Positions 26,385 through 35,678 are shown, numbered from the stretch's first letter. The stretch is DNA of 64,000 nt from JBBBNV01 sp037137075 (GCF_037137075.1 NZ_JBBBNV010000025.1:1-64000), one strand, 5' to 3'. The notes: a model not told the origin generated them from the letters alone. A program made the numbers and translations.

Positions 26385-26972
26385 TTATCGCGCAATGGTT
26401 TTGAAGTACCGGTATATTTTCTCCAGCTTCTCACTTTGCCGGCCGTTCTTGCTTTCCATATTGCCGAACTCAAAAAACTTCACCGGCTTTATGCCCACAT
26501 ATCCGAACAAGGCTCTCTTCATTAAGATTTTATGCGCATTGTTTAAAAAGAACAAGGGGTAGTGCGTCGGGCCCTGCATAGAGGAAATACAAACCGCCGA
26601 CTTCCCCTTCAGCAGCCCTTCCGGCAGCAGCCCGCCCTTATCCCTGTAGGCGAAGCCAGATGCAAACATTTGATCGATATAGCCCAGCAGCATCGCCGGC
26701 GGCCGCCCCCACCAGATCGGATACACCAGCACAATTTTGTCGGCCCAGATCAGCTGTTCCCGGTACTTCTGAAGAGCGGGATCGGCATGCATATCTCTTC
26801 TCCGTTTGGTCTCATTGAACACCAGCACGGGGTTGAAATGCTCCTCATACAGGTCCAGCACCTGAATGTCGGTAATATTCGAATTCTCACGGCTGCCCCG
26901 GAGTACCTGCTGTAAAAAAGCATAGCTCAGGCTCTGATGATTCGGATGGATATAAATGACGAGCATATTCAT
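26385..26972 (-). CDS. NAD(P)H oxidoreductase, flavodoxin-like fold (NQO/KefF type)
   Basis: About 195 residues from ATG 26972, which has GAGGTGG upstream; the longer frame lacks a site. N-terminal MNMLVIYIHPNHQSLSYAFLQ, then LVYPIWWGRPPAMLLGYIDQMFASGFAY and CISSMQGP, are FMN-binding landmarks of the NQO1/MdaB/KefF family. It probably reduces quinones or similar electrophiles in the cytoplasm. It is divergent from a MarR regulator over 125 bp carrying two copies of a palindromic operator, so it is the likely regulated target. Confidence 0.87.
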   Translation of the reverse strand: MNMLVIYIHPNHQSLSYAFLQQVLRGSRENSNITDIQVLDLYEEHFNPVLVFNETKRRRDMHADPALQKYREQLIWADKIVLVYPIWWGRPPAMLLGYIDQMFASGFAYRDKGGLLPEGLLKGKSAVCISSMQGPTHYPLFFLNNAHKILMKRALFGYVGIKPVKFFEFGNMESKNGRQSEKLEKIYRYFKTIAR

Positions 26973-26992
26973 GATAGGGCCCACCTCTTTTA

Positions 26993-27006
26993 TTATCATA
27001 TGATAA
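26993..27006. promoter_or_regulatory. Palindromic operator, copy 1
   Basis: TTATCATATGATAA is a perfect 14-bp palindrome in the divergent oxidoreductase/MarR promoter region, probably bound by the MarR protein. Confidence 0.6.
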
Positions 27007-27033
27007 CCAAATCCTAGCACACCCTTTTTTAAG

Positions 27034-27047
27034 TTGTCAAATGATAA
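27034..27047. promoter_or_regulatory. Palindromic operator, copy 2
   Basis: TTGTCAAATGATAA matches copy 1 at 12 of 14 positions, about four helical turns away. Confidence 0.5.
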
Positions 27048-27097
27048 TTGCTTTATGATAATAAATTTGCTATCGTTTCATTTAAGAGGTGAACCCT

Positions 27098-27544
27098 ATG
27101 GACCGAATGGACCAGACCGCATTGTTTCAAAAGCTCGTAGCCTTTACCTCCGCTGTATATCAAGTCAAATGCGATCTGACCAAAGGGGTCAAATCGGATG
27201 AAATAACCCCGCTGCAATACAGCATTCTTGAATATATTGCCGTCAGCCAGCCAGTAACCCCAAGCCAAATCAGTGACTGTATGCATGTGTCGATGCCTAA
27301 TACGAGCCGGGAGCTGAAGAAGCTAACCGCCAAAAACCTGTGCGGGAGATTCACCGCCGCAGATGATCGGCGCAAGCAGTATATCCGGCTTTCCCCCGAA
27401 GGCCAAGCCTTGATGAACGAATCGTTTCAGCAAATCGAAGCCCGCTTCCGCCAGCGGATCAAGGATATGTCTGAGGAGGAGCTGGCGGAAATCAGCCATG
27501 CGTTCGATGTGCTCCACACCAAAGTGTTTCACCCGAGAACATAA
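27098..27544 (+). CDS. MarR family transcriptional regulator
   Basis: About 148 residues from ATG 27098 (GAGGTGA five bases upstream; a GTG at 27089 overlaps that site). Winged-helix core: LQYSILEYIAVSQPVTPSQISDCMHVSMPNTSRELKKLTAKNLCGRFTAADDRRKQYIRLSPEG. Two cysteines lie in the DNA-binding domain and could sense electrophiles, as in other MarR quinone sensors. Divergent from the oxidoreductase gene; autoregulation via the two palindromes is likely. Confidence 0.87.
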   Translation: MDRMDQTALFQKLVAFTSAVYQVKCDLTKGVKSDEITPLQYSILEYIAVSQPVTPSQISDCMHVSMPNTSRELKKLTAKNLCGRFTAADDRRKQYIRLSPEGQALMNESFQQIEARFRQRIKDMSEEELAEISHAFDVLHTKVFHPRT

Positions 27545-27623
27545 GCCACAAGACGCCATAGAGCGTAAAGAACACCTGAGGCCCGACAGACAGCACGGCA
27601 GAACGGAAGGCTCGTCTAAAAAC

Positions 27624-27677
27624 CGTCATGACGTTCTATCGCATCCCCGGTATGAAAGCAGCTCTTTCACAGAAAAA
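27624..27677. repeat. 54-bp dispersed repeat, copy A
   Basis: Begins CGTCATGACGTTCTATCGCA and continues through CCCCGGTATGAAAGCAGC to AGAAAAA. It matches 57757-57810 at 52 of 54 positions. Non-coding here; it touches the yjdM terminator. Confidence 0.85.
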
Positions 27678-27719
27678 AGAACCTCCAATCCCACTTATCC
27701 AGTGGTGCTTGGAGGTTCT
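27672..27719 (-). terminator. yjdM intrinsic terminator
   Basis: On the minus strand AGAACCTCCAA pairs with TTGGAGGTTCT and is followed by TTTTTTCT. Confidence 0.85.
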
Positions 27720-27765
27720 GTTGCTACTATTTCGGAGCAGACCTTTGAATCAGCCTTTGTTTCTA

Positions 27766-28104
27766 TTAAATCTTTTTCACAAAATCGGATTTCAATTTCA
27801 TTGCGCCGAAGCCGTCGATTTTGCAATCGATATCGTGATCGCCGTCAATCAGCCGGATGTTTTTGACCTTGGTGCCAATCTTGATCACCATTGAGCTTCC
27901 TTTTACCTTCAGGTCTTTAATGACCGCCACGGAATCGCCATCGTTCAGAATGTTCCCATTGGCATCCTTGATAACGCGCTCTTCACTGTCGCCGGCTTCC
28001 GCTCCCGGCGTCCATTCATGACTGCATTCCGGACAGATAAGCAGGCTTCCATCCTCGTAGGTATACTCTGAATTACATGTTGGACAATTAGGTAATGCAG
28101 ACAC
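27766..28104 (-). CDS. yjdM: YjdM/PhnA-type zinc-ribbon protein
   Basis: 112 residues starting at GTG with GGAGGA upstream. N-terminal zinc ribbon CPTCNSEYTYEDGSLLICPECSHEW, then the conserved KDANGNILNDGDSVAVIKDLKVKGSS and VKNIRLIDGDHDIDCKIDGFGAMKLKSDFVKKI. Widely conserved; once named PhnA, but it is not the phosphonoacetate hydrolase, and its function is still unclear. A strong terminator follows. It lies 33 bp after a short TPR-like gene, so the two may be co-transcribed. Confidence 0.92.
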   Translation of the reverse strand: MSALPNCPTCNSEYTYEDGSLLICPECSHEWTPGAEAGDSEERVIKDANGNILNDGDSVAVIKDLKVKGSSMVIKIGTKVKNIRLIDGDHDIDCKIDGFGAMKLKSDFVKKI

Positions 28105-28137
28105 TGTTTCGAATCCTCCATTCGTTCCGCCACATCG

Positions 28138-28380
28138 TTATTGTACAGACTGCAAATGCTCGTCGAGCCGTTCCCGGTCAGCTTCCCCTTGAGCCGCGAT
28201 CGATAGCAGCTGTTCAAGCGCTTCCTCATATCGAGCCAGATTGTTAAGCGCTCTGGCCAAATGACTAATGAGATCATAATCCCTGTCCTGCTCAGGAATC
28301 TTTGTAATCCGATCTACGATTTGTTCAAATTCATCCTCTTCATGCCAAAGGGTCAGCTGTGCCAACAGCTCTTTTTCCAT
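28138..28380 (-). CDS. Short TPR-like protein, probably truncated
   Basis: 80 residues from ATG 28380 with AGAGGT upstream. The sequence (ELLAQLTLWHEEDEFEQIVDRITKIPEQDRDYDLISHLARALNNLARYEEALEQLLSIAAQGEAD) matches the first two helical repeats of longer tetratricopeptide proteins. Those continue with a WHYRVGYAYYYL-like repeat. Here the reading ends in ERLDEHLQSVQ, so the gene is likely a truncated remnant or a short paralogue. Function unknown. Confidence 0.6.
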   Translation of the reverse strand: MEKELLAQLTLWHEEDEFEQIVDRITKIPEQDRDYDLISHLARALNNLARYEEALEQLLSIAAQGEADRERLDEHLQSVQ

Positions 28381-28697
28381 CGTTCTACCTCTTTCTATCA
28401 TCGGATATGAACACTACCAATGATATCCTAGTTTTCAGGTCCTTTGGCATTTTGTTTTCCATAGAAAGAAGGGTCATGAAACCGGACCCAGCCTCATAAA
28501 AAGGACGATGACAATAAGAGCCGCCGCCAGCAGCGACCCTTTCCAGGACGTGTTGGCGCGGGTTTTCGGTTCACTCCACCAACCGCTCCCCGTGTTCCCT
28601 TCTTGACATGCAAAAAAACAAAAAACGCCGCCTTATCCGGGAAGGAATGCCCTCAACGGAGCACTCCCGCCTGTACAAGAGGCGCTTTCTTGCTTTA
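28381..28697. other. Intergenic stretch with T-rich terminator-like end
   Basis: On the minus strand, the LLM gene is followed by a GC-rich segment and then TTTTTTGTTTTTTT near 28607-28625, probably its terminator, though the stem is imperfect. A minus frame encoding one hydrophobic helix (LLAAALIVIVLFM) near 28490-28600 has no start codon and is read as a relic. Confidence 0.4.
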
Positions 28698-29753
28698 CTA
28701 CGCTTTATTCTCCGCTTCCCAACGGGAAATCTCCGCCCGCACCCGCGGCGCGACTTCCGTACCGAGCAGCTCAATGGCTCGCATGACCTCCTCATGCGGC
28801 ATGGTGCCAAGCGGAACGTGCAGTAAAAACCGGGTAATGCCTACATTTTTCCGCAAATAAATGATTTTTTGTGCCACCGTCTCCGGGTCCCCTACGTACA
28901 GCGCCCCCTCGAAGCTGCGGGCCGCATCATAGCTGGCGCGGCTGTAATGCCCCCAGCCCCGCTCCCGCCCGATGACATTCATACTGGCCTGAGTGGACGG
29001 GAAAAACTTCTCCACCGCCATCTCAAGATCCTCGGCAACGAAGCCGTGTGAATGAGAAGCAATCGGCAGCTTGGATACATCATGCCCGGCTTGTGCAGCC
29101 GCTCGCTTATACAGATCAACCAGCGGAGCGAACTGAATGGGACGGCCGCCGATAATCGCCAGAACGAGCGGCAATCCGAGCAGACCGGCACGAATAACCG
29201 ATTCTGAATTGCCTCCGCTGCCAATCCAGACCGGCAAAGGCTGTTGAACCGGGCGCGGATACACGCCCAGATTGTTAATCGCCGGACGGTGTCCGCCTTT
29301 CCAGGTCACCTTCTCCGATTCGCGCAGCTTCAGCAGCAGCTCCAGCTTCTCATCAAACAGGCTGTCGTAGTCATTCAAGTCATAGCCGAACAACGGGAAC
29401 GATTCAATAAAAGAACCCCGGCCCGCCATAATTTCCGCCCGGCCACTCGAAATCCCGTCAAGCGTGGCAAAATCCTGAAACACACGCACCGGATCAGCCG
29501 AAGAAAGCACCGTCACCGCGCTGGTCAGCCGAATCCGTTTCGTTTGGGCCGCGGCCGCAGCCAGCACCACAGCCGGAGACGAGGCCGCATAATCCTTACG
29601 ATGATGCTCTCCTACCCCGTATACATCCAGCCCGACCTTGTCCGCCAGCACGATCTCCTCGACTACCTCGCGCAGCCGCTGGGCGTGGCTCATCACCTCA
29701 CCGGTTTGAACATCGGGCGATGTCTCGACAAATGTGCTTATCCCTATCTCCAT
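28698..29753 (-). CDS. LLM-class flavin-dependent oxidoreductase
   Basis: About 351 residues from ATG 29753, with AGGAGG upstream. The bacterial luciferase-like barrel is clear: MEIGISTFVE, KVGLDVYGVGEHHRKDYAASSPAVVLAAAAAQTKRIRLTSAVTVLSSADPVRVFQDFATLDGISSGRAEIMAGRG, and LPVWIGSGGNSES. These enzymes use FMNH2 or F420 for monooxygenation; the substrate is not predictable. It appears as a single-gene unit divergent from the uracil permease. Confidence 0.88.
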   Translation of the reverse strand: MEIGISTFVETSPDVQTGEVMSHAQRLREVVEEIVLADKVGLDVYGVGEHHRKDYAASSPAVVLAAAAAQTKRIRLTSAVTVLSSADPVRVFQDFATLDGISSGRAEIMAGRGSFIESFPLFGYDLNDYDSLFDEKLELLLKLRESEKVTWKGGHRPAINNLGVYPRPVQQPLPVWIGSGGNSESVIRAGLLGLPLVLAIIGGRPIQFAPLVDLYKRAAAQAGHDVSKLPIASHSHGFVAEDLEMAVEKFFPSTQASMNVIGRERGWGHYSRASYDAARSFEGALYVGDPETVAQKIIYLRKNVGITRFLLHVPLGTMPHEEVMRAIELLGTEVAPRVRAEISRWEAENKA

Positions 29754-29921
29754 GAATATAGCCCTCCTCATTATGTAGGCTTGTTATCTGCGAATGACTC
29801 TTTATTTAGCATGTATTGATGTCTATATTTTGGTCGATCTCGTTCACTTTTTCAAGCTTCGGCTTCTTTTCTTCTTTCTTCCGCCGGGTTTATTCAGTGC
29901 CGGCTCTTTCATAAATTCGTC

Positions 29922-29950
29922 TTTTCATGCATCCATGCATGCACTATAAT
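29922..29950 (+). promoter_or_regulatory. Uracil permease promoter
   Basis: TTTTCA and TATAAT (29945-29950) are spaced by 17 bases. The spacer carries ATGCAT repeats (CATGCATCCATGCATG) that could be an operator. No PyrR-type attenuator is seen in the short leader. Confidence 0.5.
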
Positions 29951-29993
29951 ACGGTAGGACAACAATATTAAAAAAGTCAAAAGGGGAACGTCA

Positions 29994-31268
29994 ATGTCAC
30001 AAATCATCCAAGTCCATGAGAGACCGCCCTTCTGGAAATGCCTGCCGCTCGGGCTGCAGCATTTGTTTGCCATGTTCGGGTCAACGGTTCTCGTGCCCAT
30101 TCTGTTCAAGGTCGATCCGGCCACCATCCTGCTGATGAACGGTATCGGCACCTTGCTGTATATCTTTATTACCAAGGGGAAAATCCCCGCTTATCTCGGC
30201 TCCAGCTTTGCTTTCCTTTCACCGGTCTTTGTCGTTCTGGCCGAAAAAGGATACCAGGCCGCACTAGGAGGCTTTCTGGCGGTCGGCATCCTATTCATCA
30301 TCGTCGCCCTGCTCATCCGTTATGTGGGCACCGGCTGGATTAACGTCGTATTTCCTCCCGCTTCGATGGGAGCCATTGTCGCAGTCATCGGGCTGGAGCT
30401 CGTTCCGACGGCAGCCAAGATGGCCGGCTTCATTACTCCGGACGGTGCGCCGGCGGACTGGTCCCCGAATCCCACTACCGTGACAGTTGCCGTCGTCACC
30501 ATGCTGGTCGGCGTGCTTGGATCCGTTCTGTTCCGCGGTATTTTCAAAATCATCCCGATTCTCATTGCCATCATTGTCGGCTATGTGCTGTCCAGCATCC
30601 TTGGGCTTGTTCAGGTGCAGGAAACCTTGAGCGCCGCCAGCTGGGTGACGATCCCGACCTTCTATGCACCGGTATGGGATTGGCCGAGCATCGCCATTAT
30701 TGCCCCTGCTGCGCTTGTCGTTATCGCCGAGCATATCGGACACCTGATCGTGACCGGCAATATCGTAGGCAAGGATTTATCCCAAGACCCCGGACTCAGC
30801 CGCTCCTTGCTCGGCAACGGAATTTCCACGGTTATTTCGGCAGGCGTGGGTTCAACCCCGAATACGACTTACGGTGAGAATATCGGGGTCATGGCAATCA
30901 GCCGCGTCTACTCCGTTTGGATTATCGGTCTGGCGGCTGTAATGGCGGTCGTCCTTTCCTTCGTCGGCAAGCTCTCCGCGCTCATCCAAACTATTCCGAC
31001 CGCGGTTATGGGCGGTGTTTCCCTGCTGCTGTTCGGAGTAATCGCCGCATCCGGTATCCGTATGCTGGTCGAAACGAAGGTCGACTATGCCAAGCCTGCG
31101 AACCTCATCCTGACCACCGTTGTTCTGGTCGTCGGCCTCAGCGGCGCGGTGTTCAAGTGGGGACATCTGGAGCTGAAAGGAATGGCCCTTGCGACCGTAG
31201 TCGCCATTCTGCTCAGCCTCGTGTTTAAATTATTCGACGTGCTGAAATGGTCGAACGATACCGACTAA
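29994..31268 (+). CDS. uraA: Uracil/xanthine permease family transporter
   Basis: 424 residues with AAAGGGG before the ATG and about 12-14 hydrophobic segments. NCS2 landmarks: LPLGLQHLFAMFGSTVLVPILF, AYLGSSFAFLSPVF, VVFPPASMGAIVAVIGLELVP, LVVIAEHIGHL, GNGISTVISAGVGSTPNTTYGENIGVMAISRVYS. The Glu of AEHIGH and the TTYGENIG stretch are the substrate-site residues of UraA. It imports uracil by proton symport in the family. It is monocistronic, with its own terminator and no pyr genes nearby. Confidence 0.93.
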   Translation: MSQIIQVHERPPFWKCLPLGLQHLFAMFGSTVLVPILFKVDPATILLMNGIGTLLYIFITKGKIPAYLGSSFAFLSPVFVVLAEKGYQAALGGFLAVGILFIIVALLIRYVGTGWINVVFPPASMGAIVAVIGLELVPTAAKMAGFITPDGAPADWSPNPTTVTVAVVTMLVGVLGSVLFRGIFKIIPILIAIIVGYVLSSILGLVQVQETLSAASWVTIPTFYAPVWDWPSIAIIAPAALVVIAEHIGHLIVTGNIVGKDLSQDPGLSRSLLGNGISTVISAGVGSTPNTTYGENIGVMAISRVYSVWIIGLAAVMAVVLSFVGKLSALIQTIPTAVMGGVSLLLFGVIAASGIRMLVETKVDYAKPANLILTTVVLVVGLSGAVFKWGHLELKGMALATVVAILLSLVFKLFDVLKWSNDTD

Positions 31269-31395
31269 TCGGTTGGATACATCTCCGCTGATGTAGATTT
31301 GCCTTGCACGGCAGGCACGGTATTGGCTTCATTGCCGCGGCACGTGCTTCAGGCGTGAACAACAGCTGCACCGCAGTGCAGTTCAAATCAAAAAA

Positions 31396-31440
31396 GGGTG
31401 CCTCACAAGCCATGGATGGCTGAGGCACCTTTTATTTTTG
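31396..31440 (+). terminator. Uracil permease terminator
   Basis: GGTGCCTCA (31397-31405) pairs with TGAGGCACC (31421-31429), then TTTTATTTTT. An inner GCCAT/ATGGC stem lengthens it. Confidence 0.9.
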
Positions 31441-31535
31441 CGCTTATTCTGCATCTACATAAAGAAACGTTCGTTTGCTGTGCCAGGACACCGGCAGCTT
31501 CCCTAGCGCAGGCGGGTTCACCCTGACCATGCCGC

Positions 31536-34500
31536 TCAAATCAACCCCGATTTTTGCAAAAGCCGCTGAACCATAACGGCAACCTCTGCTCGTGTCATGA
31601 ACGCTTGAGGCGCCAGCTCCTTACTGTTCCGCCCGGAAACGAGTCCCGTTTGCAGGCTCTTGAGGCTTCCGCCCTTTGCCCAAACGGATATTTTTCCCGC
31701 ATCGGAAAACGAATTCTCGAACGGTCCATCCTGGGAAGGAGCAGCTTCCGCAAGCCCGGTAAAGCTCATTGCTCTTGCCATAATAACCATCGCTTGCTCA
31801 CGTGTAATCTTATCGTTCGGACGGAAGGCGCCGTCTTCAAAGCCGCTAATCAGGTTATATTTGAATGCAGTCCCGATCGCCCCGGCAAACCATTCGCCAG
31901 TATGAACATCGGAGAAGAAGGTGCTGTCTGGCTCCGGCCGCAAGCCTAATCCGCGCACTAGAATCGCCGCAAATTCCGCACGTGTAATATCTTGATCGGG
32001 ATGAAAATTCCCTTGTCCGATACCGTTAATAACCATGCGCGATCCCATGTCATGAACGGCTTCCTTGGCCCAGTGGAGCTCCATATCTTGAAATTGAACC
32101 GGGTGCCACACAACCGAATAAGTGCTGTTCGTCATGCTGTTAATCTTGGCATAATACTTGCCGTCAAGCTGTACGATTCTCGTCGGCACATGGCGAAGCG
32201 TCCCATCGGCTTCAACCACAACTCCCGTTGTAATTTTACCGGGATCAGTATCATCCGGAATGGCAATGGTTCGTTCAACGTAGGCATTGAATGCTGTAAT
32301 TTCTATGATTTCATCTTTATACACAGCTTTTATTGTAAAATCTATTGGCGGAGCGATGATTGAAATTGTTCCTTCCGCAGAAGGATTAGTCGCCCATTGG
32401 CCCGCTTGAGGCACGGCAATTTCGATCTGAATCTGGATATCCTGCAGCGCCGGCGATTTGCCCAACCGCTCCGATATGGACTGGATATCGATTTGTTTAG
32501 CAGGCAAATGGTAGGTTGCCTTGTCTGTTTTCAGCTCCAGCACCGCTTGCTGCAGTTCCATGCTGTGTACCATCTGACCGTTAAGCTCTCCGCGCACAAT
32601 ATCGGCTTTAGCGTCTGCTACGATGGTCACGACAGCAGACGGGCCTTCCTCCGCAAGCTTTTCCGCCAGCTTGCTCTGATCGATCGTAATGATAGCTGCT
32701 GACTGTGAATCTATGCTCGTTATTTTTAACGCGCCAATATGCTCAACCTTACCATTGACGAGAACGACGGCACCTGCCGGGTCTGGCATTGTTGGAGCTG
32801 CTGGCTGTGGCTGCCCGCTGCCGCTGCTGTCATTGCTATCACTGGTATCACTATTATCGCGATTTGAAGCTGACTCCAGCCGTATCACATTTGAAGCGTC
32901 AGAGGCAGGACTGCTTCCCACACGATTGATCGCCACTACCGTAAACGTATAGGCCGTGCCATACGTTAAGCCGGTCACCGTGATCGGGCTGCTTGCTCCG
33001 GCCGCAACCAATCCGCCCGGGCTGGATGTAACAATGTAGCTGGTAATCCTGCTGCCCCCATCGGTGGCGGGAGCATGAAAGCTCACGATCGCTCCCCCGC
33101 CGCCCGCAGCAGCAGTTACACTTGTCGGGGCGCCAGGCACGTCCGCCGGTGCTTCCGGTGCCGTCGGCATCACGCTATTGGAAGCTGCAGAAGCGCCTGA
33201 GCTCCCTACACTGTTCGTCGCCACGACGGTAAACGTATACGCCGTGCCATACGTTAGGCCGGTCACCGTGATCGGGCTGCTTGTACCCGTCCCTGTCCGT
33301 CCTCCGGGATTCGAGAGCACAGTATATCCGGTGACCGGGCTGCCCCCATCATTAGCCGGGGCCGTAAAATGCACTGTCGCTTGTGATTCACCGCCTGCCA
33401 CCTCGGCTGTTACATCCGTCGGCACTCCCGGCACTCCCGCCGGTGCCGTCGGCGTCACGCTATTGGAAGCTGCAGAAGCGCCTGAGCTCCCTACACTGTT
33501 CGTCGCCACGACGGTAAACGTATACGCCGTGCCATACGTTAGGCCGGTCACCGTGATCGGGCTGCTTGTACCCGTCCCTGTCCGTCCTCCGGGATTCGAG
33601 AGCACAGTATATCCGGTGACCGGGCTGCCCCCATCATTAGCCGGGGCCGTAAAATGCACTGTCGCTTGTGATTCACCGCCTGCCACCTCGGCTGTTACAT
33701 CCGTCGGCACTCCCGGCACTCCCGCCGGTGCTGCGAAAGTAATTAACTTCTGGATACGGCTATTTCCGAAGTCAGCGACATATACGGTCCCTGTGCTATC
33801 TACCGCGACTCCGCTTGGACTGGCGAATTCGCCCAGACCGCTTCCCTCTCCGCCGCTCCTTTTCTTCCACTGGCTCCATACCCCGCTGGATAGCTCCAGC
33901 TTCTGAATACGATGGTTTCCCAGATCCGCAACATAAATATCTCCGTTAGCAGCTACTGCGACGCTAGAGGGCTCATCAAATTCACCAAGACCGCTGCCGC
34001 TGCCCCCGCCTGCCTTTTTCCAATCGTTCCACTCCCCGGTAGCCGCATCCAGCTTCTGAATGCGGTTGTTCCCGGTATCCGCGACATACACATTGCCGTC
34101 GCTATCTACCTCCACACTGGCAGGCTGACGGAATTCTCCAAGGCCGCTGCCGCTGCCCCCGCCTGCCTTTTTCCAATCGTTCCACTCGCCGGTAGCCGCA
34201 TCCAGCTTCTGAATACGGTTGTTATTGGTGTCCGCCACATACATATTGCCATCATGATCGACGGCCACTCCCCCAGGATAATCAAATTCCCCGAGACCGC
34301 TTCCTTGGCCGCCCCCGTTCTTTTTCCACTCGGTCCATATTCCTGTGGCTGCGGTCAGTTTTTGGATACGGTGGTTAAACCGGTCGACTACATAAACATT
34401 GCCGCCGGCATCTACTGCAACATCATTCGGATTCTCAAACTCGCCAAGGCCGTCGCCATAGCCTCCGCCGATCTTTTTCCACTCGCTCCATTCCCCGGTA

Positions 34501-35678
34501 GCTGCATTCAGCTTCTGAATACGATGGTTATCGTAATCGGCGACATACAGATTTCGTTCGTTGTCCGTCGTCACTCCGCTTGGGTAGCTGAACTCGCCTA
34601 AGCCTTCCCCCGGAATCGCCCCCTCGTAGACCCACTCACTCCAACCTCCTGTAGCGGCCGTCAGCTTCTGAATACGCGCATTGCCTGAATCCGCTACATA
34701 AAGGTTTCCGTCGCTGTCTACAGCGATACCCTTCGGCGTATAAAACTCACCAAGACCGCCTCCCGGGCCACCGCCATTTTTCTTCCATTCGCTCCACTCG
34801 CCGGTAGCCGCATCCAGCTTCTGAATGCGATGGTTATTCAGCTCCGCAACATAAACATTTCCCTGGCTATCTACAGACACGTCATATGGATTGTTAAATT
34901 CGCCCAAGCCGCTCCCCGCTCCGCCTCCGGGCTTCTTCCACTCACTCCACTCGCCGGTAGCGGCCGTCAGCTTCTGAACACGATGATTGCTTGTATCCGC
35001 AACATATATATTGCCGCTGCTGTCTATGGCTACGCGGGAGGGCATATTAAACTGGCCGAGTCCATTCCCCAACCCGCCGCCGCTTTTTTTCCACTCGCTC
35101 CATACTCCTGTCGCTGCGTCCAGCTTCTGAATACGATGGTTCCATGCATCGGCAACGTAAACATTCCCATGGCTGTCTACTGCCACGCCCCTGGGGTTGT
35201 TAAACTCGCCCAAGCCGCTCCCCGCTCCGCCTCCGGGCTTCTTCCACTCACTCCACTCGCCGGTAGCGACCGTCAGCTTCTGAACACGATGATTGCTTGC
35301 ATCCGCGACATACACATTCCCATTATTATCCACCGACACGCTATTCGGATTAGAGAACTCCCCCAGCCCGCTCCCGTATGCGGGTCCAATGACGTCCTTC
35401 TTCCATTCGCTCCACGCCCCCGTAGCGGCGGTAAGCTTCTGGATACGATGATTCGTGTTATCTGCTACATAGATATTCCCTATGTTGTCCACCGCCACGC
35501 CGCTTGGGTTGAGGAATCCCCCCAACGCATTATTGCTGGTCGGCCCGATTTTGGCATATTCGCTCCATTGTTCCTCCGCCTGTACGGGAAACACAAAAAG
35601 CATCAGAGAAGACACGAGTAATAAAATCCCCCATCCCCAAGGTGTTCCTGTCATTTTTTTTTCCTGCCCCCAGTTCAT
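31536..35678 (-). CDS. Large exported NHL-repeat / FnIII / SLH-domain protein
   Basis: About 1380 residues from ATG 35678; GAGGAG is 10 bases upstream, while the ATG at 35687 is one base from it. A signal peptide ends near PVQAEE. Twelve NHL-type repeats of about 53 residues (GLGEF..P.GVAVD..GN.YVAD..NHRIQKL.AATGEW) should form beta-propellers, about residues 35-650. Three fibronectin III domains follow, the first two nearly identical, then a Ser/Asp linker and a domain common before SLH motifs in paenibacilli. The protein ends with three SLH repeats (about 1200-1380), the last degenerate, anchoring it to pyruvylated wall polymer. Likely an S-layer-associated surface protein; ligand unknown. 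Confidence 0.9.
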   Translation of the reverse strand: MNWGQEKKMTGTPWGWGILLLVSSLMLFVFPVQAEEQWSEYAKIGPTSNNALGGFLNPSGVAVDNIGNIYVADNTNHRIQKLTAATGAWSEWKKDVIGPAYGSGLGEFSNPNSVSVDNNGNVYVADASNHRVQKLTVATGEWSEWKKPGGGAGSGLGEFNNPRGVAVDSHGNVYVADAWNHRIQKLDAATGVWSEWKKSGGGLGNGLGQFNMPSRVAIDSSGNIYVADTSNHRVQKLTAATGEWSEWKKPGGGAGSGLGEFNNPYDVSVDSQGNVYVAELNNHRIQKLDAATGEWSEWKKNGGGPGGGLGEFYTPKGIAVDSDGNLYVADSGNARIQKLTAATGGWSEWVYEGAIPGEGLGEFSYPSGVTTDNERNLYVADYDNHRIQKLNAATGEWSEWKKIGGGYGDGLGEFENPNDVAVDAGGNVYVVDRFNHRIQKLTAATGIWTEWKKNGGGQGSGLGEFDYPGGVAVDHDGNMYVADTNNNRIQKLDAATGEWNDWKKAGGGSGSGLGEFRQPASVEVDSDGNVYVADTGNNRIQKLDAATGEWNDWKKAGGGSGSGLGEFDEPSSVAVAANGDIYVADLGNHRIQKLELSSGVWSQWKKRSGGEGSGLGEFASPSGVAVDSTGTVYVADFGNSRIQKLITFAAPAGVPGVPTDVTAEVAGGESQATVHFTAPANDGGSPVTGYTVLSNPGGRTGTGTSSPITVTGLTYGTAYTFTVVATNSVGSSGASAASNSVTPTAPAGVPGVPTDVTAEVAGGESQATVHFTAPANDGGSPVTGYTVLSNPGGRTGTGTSSPITVTGLTYGTAYTFTVVATNSVGSSGASAASNSVMPTAPEAPADVPGAPTSVTAAAGGGGAIVSFHAPATDGGSRITSYIVTSSPGGLVAAGASSPITVTGLTYGTAYTFTVVAINRVGSSPASDASNVIRLESASNRDNSDTSDSNDSSGSGQPQPAAPTMPDPAGAVVLVNGKVEHIGALKITSIDSQSAAIITIDQSKLAEKLAEEGPSAVVTIVADAKADIVRGELNGQMVHSMELQQAVLELKTDKATYHLPAKQIDIQSISERLGKSPALQDIQIQIEIAVPQAGQWATNPSAEGTISIIAPPIDFTIKAVYKDEIIEITAFNAYVERTIAIPDDTDPGKITTGVVVEADGTLRHVPTRIVQLDGKYYAKINSMTNSTYSVVWHPVQFQDMELHWAKEAVHDMGSRMVINGIGQGNFHPDQDITRAEFAAILVRGLGLRPEPDSTFFSDVHTGEWFAGAIGTAFKYNLISGFEDGAFRPNDKITREQAMVIMARAMSFTGLAEAAPSQDGPFENSFSDAGKISVWAKGGSLKSLQTGLVSGRNSKELAPQAFMTRAEVAVMVQRLLQKSGLI
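33178..33741 (-). repeat. Near-identical 282-bp tandem FnIII repeats
   Basis: 33178-33459 and 33460-33741 encode almost the same 94 residues, with DNA near-identity including third positions. A third FnIII copy nearer 32.9-33.15 kb is diverged. Confidence 0.85.

Noticed and set aside
31440..31530. Short minus frame after the SLH gene (VRVNPPALGKLPVSWHSKRTFLYVDAE)
   Set aside because: Fewer than 30 codons, no ribosome site, no recognised family, though it looks protein-like.
33912..35621. Plus-strand repetitive frames opposite the NHL repeats
   Set aside because: Periodicity copies the antisense of the NHL array; no start sites.
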